DNA of 19,409 nt, taken from an uncultured Chloroflexota bacterium (GTDB lineage: Bacteria > Chloroflexota > Anaerolineae > B4-G1 > DUEL01). The DNA lies in the NCBI GenBank assembly GCA_937138275.1, contig CAKZOY010000389.1:1-19409 (forward strand). Reading direction: 5' to 3'. Shown here piece by piece: positions 16,401 to 19,409 of the stretch; position 1 is the first letter of the stretch; each line of letters starts with the position of its first letter. Position numbers and translations under genes: made by a program. The notes beneath the pieces are model-generated. The model made no database searches. It was given only the letters and a program-made list of their open reading frames with translations, and was not told where the DNA came from.

Positions 16401-16638
16401 AGGCAGTGCCATCTAACCTCTCGCCCTGGTTCGGCTGGTAGGTGATGGCCCAGCGGGCCGCTTCGCGCGCAGCATGCTGAACCGCCAGGTAGGCCTGAAG
16501 GAGCAGAGCCCCCTCAATGAGCAGGAAAATCACCAGCAGAAGGACCGGCAGAATCAGGGCAAACTCCACTATTCCCTGGCCCCACTCCAGGCGACGCCGG
16601 CGCCTTTTTTGCGAAAGAACCTCTCTATCCTGGTCCAT
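13477..16638 (-). CDS. Giant TadE-headed multidomain adhesin-like protein
   Basis: Encodes 1053 residues from the ATG at 16638, which has SD GGAGGGG; a longer open frame back to 16926 runs through the promoter and a repeat and is rejected. The N-terminus is TadE-type: a basic leader, then Gly20-Gln21 with Glu25 at +5 (GQGIVEFALILP), a membrane helix (26-49) and LAVQHAAREAARWAI (51-65). A first outer region runs to about 220, then a Pro-rich linker (224-258). After that I see an Ig-like Big_1-type domain (260-345) with a calcium-loop-like DLNGNQQWDATE (347-358), a CARDB-like domain (478-590, PDLAVSAINLPAYVP ... YVEEEKEDNNLTSVVV), a beta-sandwich (596-750), a galactose-binding-like jelly roll (773-950, LLRAGGFEGNPQ) and a carboxypeptidase-regulatory-like domain (968-1053). 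TadE proteins are normally about 150-200 residues, so this is a fusion. I infer a pilus-linked or membrane-held adhesin. Confidence 0.88.
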   Translation of the reverse strand: MDQDREVLSQKRRRRRLEWGQGIVEFALILPVLLLVIFLLIEGALLLQAYLAVQHAAREAARWAITYQPNQGERLDGTACTNLAYNPPVNYPPPNDYRVPGNDCDPTENVDEYNRRRVMMIKLVALERAVGLRINRSALGLTAANFQAYSSTPGFFGVRVWGFPSFEGAQQLDHASLPGLPVRLQVVHNVEIIDPLFRAIIAYVPVESHVEMINEGVQVGYGDLPPPTFQPPPTIIAPTFEPPPTEKPGTPTPTPRPIRYSVDILFDAATNRLPDERGHSVPVRITDADTGEILSDVRVSFSTTQGSFDFSGTGPGYGEARTDSTGTAVLTVYANRPVTATLRAWIDLNGNQQWDATEPTDTAIKGWIATGPYIVASTHSVLPLDWIGVGLYDHPPSGNPHRLLWCRTSITGGIPSAVLMENIHVDSGTWDALDLPIKIPLGSAGYYRLESHTGAGTCGNAATRVAYSADIYARPTRPDLAVSAINLPAYVPVQNLFTVTAVITNLTPGIAEEFFDVDFYITTLSQAPPAPGQMGVVKQWISDMGPYGSTVVTTVLWLPSSGSYRISARVDTTNYVEEEKEDNNLTSVVVNAQCIYSTGWRSPTADQAEGTGFSNPTNAYADEGGVASSTHTGTRRHRFYNYSISVPTEAVTVGIEVRLDWWLDSSSGTNRMEVDLSWNGGSSWTSVKQTTSAPTSQQTVILGGAADNWGRNWSADNLSNNNFRVRVGAYTSASSRTFRLDWIPVRVTYSVCRAPENPPWPDDDIKPPGLIECTELLRAGGFEGNPQTVFQYWTAGGVGAYQHTGYLQQEGAFSMRLHASLGTYPTCAPLSPLLYQTVQIPTDVYTLTRLVLTGWQAVGGSLMECSYPNRPDADDVLYAQLRDASGTPISSGVKLVDGGVVTETWQPFTVDFTKDIDLVSYAGQNIRVYFYATHDNDVDGTFFYLDNLRCGVCTYWPIPEDEPGTSSIGGLVRALFGGVPRPMIGVDVWAYSQGGEIYRTRTIHDGTYHFYNIPPGTYTIYSQAWVSGQLRWDVTSVTVVPDERNYGVALLLK

Positions 16639-16655
16639 CGTCCCCTCCTGCGCAG

Positions 16656-16744
16656 AAAAAAGGCCAATACAAATCGCCGGCCTGGAATCTGGGAGGACTT
16701 CCTTGATGACCACAGTTCCAGCCCGGCCTTGAGTGCTGTATTGG
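16656..16744 (-). promoter_or_regulatory. Terminator-like (attenuator) hairpin in the leader of the TadE-adhesin gene
   Basis: On the minus strand, CCAATACA (16744-16737) pairs with TGTATTGG (16671-16664). Inside it, GCCGGGCTGGAA (16727-16716) pairs with TTCCAGGCCGGC (16687-16676) with a single mismatch. The stem is directly followed by GGCC and six T residues (16661-16656), the form of a rho-independent terminator. It lies between the promoter at about 16.8 kb and the ATG at 16638, so it could cut transcription short before the gene. An overlapping 47-codon frame (16768-16625) containing three Trp codons runs through it, but has only a poorly spaced SD. Confidence 0.6.
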
Positions 16745-16776
16745 GCATACGGGGGCTGCCCAGAACATTTTCCCTT

Positions 16777-16795
16777 ACCTTCAACGCTTGAAGGT
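16777..16795. promoter_or_regulatory. 19-bp palindrome at the transcription start (possible operator)
   Basis: ACCTTCAA-CGC-TTGAAGGT is a perfect inverted repeat with 8-bp arms. It begins about 10 bases downstream of the minus-strand -10 box, so it covers the region from about +3 to +21. That position suits a repressor operator; it could also form a small 5'-end hairpin in the RNA. Confidence 0.6.
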
Positions 16796-16804
16796 TGCAA
16801 AAAC

Positions 16805-16833
16805 ATTATAACATGATTATTTGCGTTTGACAA
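16805..16833 (-). promoter_or_regulatory. Sigma-70-like promoter of the TadE-adhesin gene
   Basis: On the minus strand, TTGTCA (16833-16828, 5/6) is followed after exactly 17 bases by TATAAT (16810-16805, 6/6). The expected start is near 16798, giving a leader of about 160 bases. A GC-rich repeat starts 18 bases upstream of the -35 box. Confidence 0.8.
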
Positions 16834-16851
16834 CAGTACTTCGGTACCATT

Positions 16852-16991
16852 GGGCTTGCACAGCAATTCACCCCGCATAGGAAGGGTGGGGTGTAGGGTT
16901 TGTGGGGGCGGCTTCGCCGCCCCCACAAACCCTACTTTCCCCCTTATTCACGGGCGCGTCACTCCCTCAAAACGATTTGCTGCACAACCCC
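16852..16991. repeat. GC-rich hairpin repeat, copy 3, with imperfect terminal inverted repeats
   Basis: This 140-base element has an 18-base left end (16852-16869) that matches the reverse complement of its right end (16974-16991) at 14 of 18 positions. Its centre is a perfect 20-bp hairpin at 16893-16935 (arm starting GTAGGGTTTGTGGGGG, TTC loop). The left 120 bases align with the element at 7817-7929. The design, with short terminal inverted repeats, a hairpin core and no coding capacity, is MITE-like. It sits in the 434-base divergent spacer between the adhesin gene and the foldase gene; everything else assignable in that spacer is listed separately. Confidence 0.75.
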
Positions 16992-17026
16992 AATACCCAA
17001 TCCCCAACTTCCCAATTCCCCAATTT
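16989..17026. repeat. Degenerate CCCAAT tandem repeat
   Basis: Five consecutive units of 7-8 bases, each starting CCCAA (CCCAATA, CCCAATC, CCCAACTT, CCCAATTC, CCCAATTT), run up to the -10 region of the foldase promoter and overlap its likely -35 position. Unit count could vary between strains. Confidence 0.65.
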
Positions 17027-17036
17027 CAGGTATAAT
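17009..17036 (+). promoter_or_regulatory. Likely promoter of the foldase operon
   Basis: TATAAT at 17031-17036 is a perfect -10 box. The best -35 candidate is TTCCCA at 17009-17014 (4/6) with a 16-base spacer, lying inside the CCCAAT repeat. The leader to the ATG at 17073 would be about 30 bases. Confidence 0.55.
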
Positions 17037-17072
17037 CCATAGTCGTCTACCGCTTCACACGCCGGAGGGGAG

Positions 17073-18008
17073 ATGAAAAGGATCTACCGGATCGCCGTTG
17101 CGCTGCTGATCCTGATGGTCGGGGTTTCGGCCTGCATCCCGGCGCCCGCAGGGCAATCGGCCCCGCCCCCCGCCTCGCAGAGCACCCCGCCCACCGTCCC
17201 GCCCAGCCCCACGCCCGATCGCCCCCTGGCCGCGCGCGTCAACGGGCAGCCCATCTATCTGGTAGACTACGAACGCCAGGTGGCCCAGTACCAGGACGCG
17301 CTGCTCGCCGCGGGGGAGGACCTGAGCACGCCGGAGGGACAGCAGAAACTGCTCCAGATGCGCCGCCAAATCCTGGACTGGATGATAGAGCAGGTGCTGA
17401 TAGAACAGGCCGCCGCCGGGATGGGCATCACCGTGAGCGAAGAGGAGGTCAACGCGGCGATCGCCCAGATCGTCCAGGACGCCGGAAGCGAGGAAGCGTT
17501 TCGGGAACGGCTGGAGCGCAGCGGGATGACGCTCCAGGACCTGCGGACGCAACTGCGGGCGGAACTCCTGCGCACCCGGGTGCTGGAACAGGTTCAGAAG
17601 ACGGTCCCCGAACGGGCCGAGCAGGTACATGCCCGCCACATTCTGGTGGATACCCGGGAGCGGGCGGAATATCTGCTGGGGCAAATTCAGGCCGGGGCAG
17701 ACTTCGCCCAACTGGCCCGGCAGTTCTCCCAGGACGAGAGCACCCGGGACACCGGCGGCGACCTGGGCTGGTTTCCCCGCGGCGTCCTGCTGGCCCCAGA
17801 GGTGGAAGAGGCCGCCTTCAACCTCCAGGCCGGACAGATCAGCCCGGTGGTGCAGAGTGCCTTTGGATACCACATTGTCCAGACTCTGGAGCGCAAACAG
17901 GACGAACCGATCCGCCCGGAGCACCGCCAACTCCTGCAGGACCAGATCGTGCAACGCTGGATGGAGAGCCTCTGGTCCCAGGCCACGATTGAGCGACTGG
18001 TCCAGTAA
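17073..18008 (+). CDS. SurA/PrsA-like peptidyl-prolyl isomerase lipoprotein
   Basis: Encodes 311 residues. MKRIYRIAVALLILMVGVSAC is a lipoprotein signal with lipobox VSAC (Cys21), followed by a Pro-rich linker (23-50). Residues 51-185 form a SurA-N-type helical chaperone region starting LAARVNGQPIYLVDYERQVA. Residues about 187-275 are a parvulin domain: HARHILVDT (187-195), FAQLARQFSQDESTRDTGGD, LGWFPRGVL, EVEEAAFNLQAGQISPVV and FGYHIVQTLE. Parvulins catalyse cis-trans isomerisation of prolyl bonds, and lipoproteins of this kind fold exported proteins outside the membrane. The SD GGAGGGGAG abuts the ATG. The next gene follows after 20 bases. A foldase beside many Pro-rich surface proteins makes sense as a helper, but that link is inferred. 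Confidence 0.92.
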   Translation: MKRIYRIAVALLILMVGVSACIPAPAGQSAPPPASQSTPPTVPPSPTPDRPLAARVNGQPIYLVDYERQVAQYQDALLAAGEDLSTPEGQQKLLQMRRQILDWMIEQVLIEQAAAGMGITVSEEEVNAAIAQIVQDAGSEEAFRERLERSGMTLQDLRTQLRAELLRTRVLEQVQKTVPERAEQVHARHILVDTRERAEYLLGQIQAGADFAQLARQFSQDESTRDTGGDLGWFPRGVLLAPEVEEAAFNLQAGQISPVVQSAFGYHIVQTLERKQDEPIRPEHRQLLQDQIVQRWMESLWSQATIERLVQ

Positions 18009-18028
18009 ACGCAAGGGGAAGCAGTGAA

Positions 18029-18754
18029 ATGCGGAAGGGGAATTTCTTCAACCTGCTCGCCGTACTCTTTCTGGGACTGACGGGGTTGCTGACACTGGCG
18101 TACGTCGTCATCCTGGTCAACCCGTACGTTCCCTACAACCCGTATCCGCCGCGGGATCGGGCACTGGCGAACCCGTCCCCCACCCCTACCGCCACCTTCA
18201 CCCCGGCGCTCCCGCCGACCTGGACCCCCACCCCCACCGGCACGGCGACGCCCATCCCGTCGCCCACGCCGACGCGCACGCCCACCCTCACCCCGTCCCC
18301 CACCCCCACCTGGCCGCCGACGGCAACACCGACCCCGCGCGTCACCCGGGCACCGTATCCCTTCACCTGCGAAGTGGAGTACCAGACCAACCGGTACGGC
18401 ATCCCCTGGTCGGGAGTCGCCGGGCACCTGCAGGACATAGACGGGAACCCGTTGCCCGGGTACAACGTGGCCGTGAACTGTCCGGGGGTTCCCGAAACGC
18501 TGAACTCCGTGGCGGGAGCGGACGCCCGGATCAACCTCATCTACGACCACAATGCCGCCTGGGAACGCTCCTGTGACCCCTCGGCATATCGGGCGCTGGA
18601 CATCCGCGTGCGGGTGTACGATAAATACCCCAACCCCGATGGCACCTACCGCGCCGTCTCCGACTGGATCACCGTCCAGTTGGGCGACTGGGCCACCCGC
18701 TCTCTGGGATACATCACCTGCACGCTGAACTGGGACGAGTGGCGGAACCGGTAG
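18029..18754 (+). CDS. Membrane-anchored Pro/Thr-rich stalk protein with beta-sandwich domain
   Basis: Encodes 241 residues. After MRKGNFFN a membrane helix (8-30) leads to NPYVPYNPYPP and a Pro/Thr/Ser stalk (about 48-105, many TPTPT units). The outer domain (110-241) contains IPWSGVAGHLQDIDGNPLPG, YNVAVNCPG and the repeated-strand ending SLGYITCTLNWDEW; four cysteines could form disulfides. A GVAGxxxDxxGxPxxG pattern is typical of carboxypeptidase-regulatory-like beta-sandwiches; I recognise the general design from Chloroflexota surface proteins but know of no assigned function. The SD is weak (AAGGGGA). The gene follows the foldase gene after 20 bases and overlaps or abuts the next, related gene. 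Confidence 0.85.
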   Translation: MRKGNFFNLLAVLFLGLTGLLTLAYVVILVNPYVPYNPYPPRDRALANPSPTPTATFTPALPPTWTPTPTGTATPIPSPTPTRTPTLTPSPTPTWPPTATPTPRVTRAPYPFTCEVEYQTNRYGIPWSGVAGHLQDIDGNPLPGYNVAVNCPGVPETLNSVAGADARINLIYDHNAAWERSCDPSAYRALDIRVRVYDKYPNPDGTYRAVSDWITVQLGDWATRSLGYITCTLNWDEWRNR

Positions 18755-18765
18755 CGGGTTCTACG

Positions 18766-19356
18766 ATGTGGAGGACGCTTCGGGATCGGGTGATGGACGG
18801 GCTGGCCTTCCTGCTGGTCGTCGCTACAATTGGCCTTGTTGCGGCCTACCTGCTCCTGGCGATATGGCCGACGGCGCCCCTCAACCCGTTCCCACCGCCC
18901 ACCCCGTCGCCGACGCCCGTTCCCACCCCGACCGAATCGCTCATGCCGACGGCCTCCCCCACCCCGCGCGCCCTCCCCTCGCCGACGCCCATCCGTCCGG
19001 CGACGCTCACGCCAACGCCGGAGGCCGCGTTCCCCTTCACCGCGACGGTGAAACCGGGAGATATCGGGTCGGACTGCCGCCGGGCCCTCATCGCCGGGAC
19101 GGTCGCCGACGGGGACGGGAAAGGGCTGGAAAACTACCCGCTCCATCTCTGGGGGCCGGGGCTGGATACGGTGCTCCGCACCGATGCCCGAGGCCGCTGG
19201 CAGGCCGAACTCCCCGCAGGCGCGGCGGGAGACTGGTACGTCCAGCTCCACGCCCCCGACCCGGAGACGGCCTACCCGCCCCTTTCGGCCGCCATCCCCG
19301 TCCCGCTGACCGCGGAATGCCCCCAGGCGGCGGTCCACTTCCGGGCAACCCGATAA
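18766..19356 (+). CDS. Second membrane-anchored Pro/Thr-rich stalk protein, related to the preceding gene
   Basis: Encodes 196 residues from the ATG at 18766; an in-frame GTG at 18739 would overlap the previous gene by 16 bases and add nine residues. Neither start has a clear SD. The order is the same as in the preceding protein: cytoplasmic head, membrane helix (about 14-32), a shared NPFPPP motif matching NPYPP next door, a TP-rich stalk (about 43-88) and a beta-sandwich domain (about 95-196) with ALIAGTVADGDGKGLENYPL, RTDARGRWQAELP and DWYVQLHAP. The outer domain has a carboxypeptidase-regulatory-like pattern (GTVxDxxGxxL, TDxxGxW). Its two cysteines could pair. I infer a tandem duplication followed by divergence of the outer domain; function unknown. 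Confidence 0.82.
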   Translation: MWRTLRDRVMDGLAFLLVVATIGLVAAYLLLAIWPTAPLNPFPPPTPSPTPVPTPTESLMPTASPTPRALPSPTPIRPATLTPTPEAAFPFTATVKPGDIGSDCRRALIAGTVADGDGKGLENYPLHLWGPGLDTVLRTDARGRWQAELPAGAAGDWYVQLHAPDPETAYPPLSAAIPVPLTAECPQAAVHFRATR

Positions 19357-19367
19357 CGGAACACGGA

Positions 19368-19409
19368 GTTCGGGGTTCGGAGTTCGGGGTTCGGGGTTCG
19401 GGGTTCGGA
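19368..19409. repeat. GTTCGG(G/A) heptamer tandem repeat
   Basis: Six uninterrupted 7-base units, GTTCGGG or GTTCGGA, begin 12 bases after the last stop codon and reach the window edge, so the true length is unknown. The G-rich strand is the plus strand. Confidence 0.85.

Noticed and set aside
16625..16768. 47-codon leader ORF with three Trp codons
   Set aside because: Kept only as a remark in the attenuator finding. Its SD is weak and too close to the ATG, and it continues into the adhesin gene in another frame, so I do not call it a gene.
16640..16798. Known riboswitch (c-di-GMP-I/II, T-box) in the adhesin leader
   Set aside because: I looked for the conserved cores of these classes (such as CACGCACAGGGCAAACC or the T-box GGTGGTACCGCG) and found none.
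16639..16926. N-terminal extension of the TadE-adhesin to 16926
   Set aside because: It would translate the hairpin repeat, the promoter and the leader. The ATG at 16638 has a good SD and gives a normal TadE N-terminus.

Overview
The window reads as a chromosomal segment of a GC-rich bacterium, most likely a member of the Chloroflexota (Anaerolineae-like). This assignment is inferred, not tested. It rests on long Pro/Thr-rich linkers in membrane-anchored surface proteins, a secreted propeller ending in an FLPIIMRN-type tail, a Tad locus with no outer-membrane secretin in view, and intergenic GC-rich hairpins and heptamer repeats.

Layout. Everything from 1 to about 16.64 kb is on the minus strand; from 17.07 kb to the end it is on the plus strand. 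In minus-strand transcription order there are three blocks. (A) 16638-13477 is one gene for a 1053-residue protein with a TadE/pseudopilin-type N-terminus followed by a long multidomain adhesin-like region. It is preceded by a strong sigma-70-like promoter, a palindrome at the start site and a terminator-like hairpin in the leader. (B) 13055-8086 holds a secreted beta-propeller-like protein, a small membrane-anchored protein of unknown function, a TadE protein, and a TadG-like protein whose von Willebrand A domain is interrupted by a carbohydrate-binding-like domain. (C) 7730-1 holds cpaB (rcpC), cpaE (tadZ), cpaF (tadA), tadB and tadC. It then runs on with short gaps into comF, hpf and a truncated nucleotidyltransferase-like gene that leaves the window.

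Block C supplies the assembly machine of a Tad/Flp-type pilus: ATPase, two inner-membrane platform proteins, a localisation ATPase and CpaB. Blocks A and B supply pseudopilin-like and adhesin-like surface parts that such a machine could export or display. The Flp major pilin, a prepilin peptidase and an RcpA/CpaC secretin are not in the window. Lack of a secretin would fit a monoderm envelope, but only if it is also absent elsewhere.

The divergent plus-strand group (17073-19356) encodes a parvulin/SurA-like foldase lipoprotein and two related membrane-anchored proteins with Pro/Thr-rich stalks, so it is also envelope-directed.

Between the blocks sit three GC-rich hairpin repeats whose stems differ in sequence but keep pairing. 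Two of them lie 13-18 bases upstream of the -35 boxes of blocks A and C. A third, in a G/C-rich palindrome cluster, is bracketed by a 9-bp direct repeat. No tRNA, rRNA, transposase or CRISPR array was recognised.
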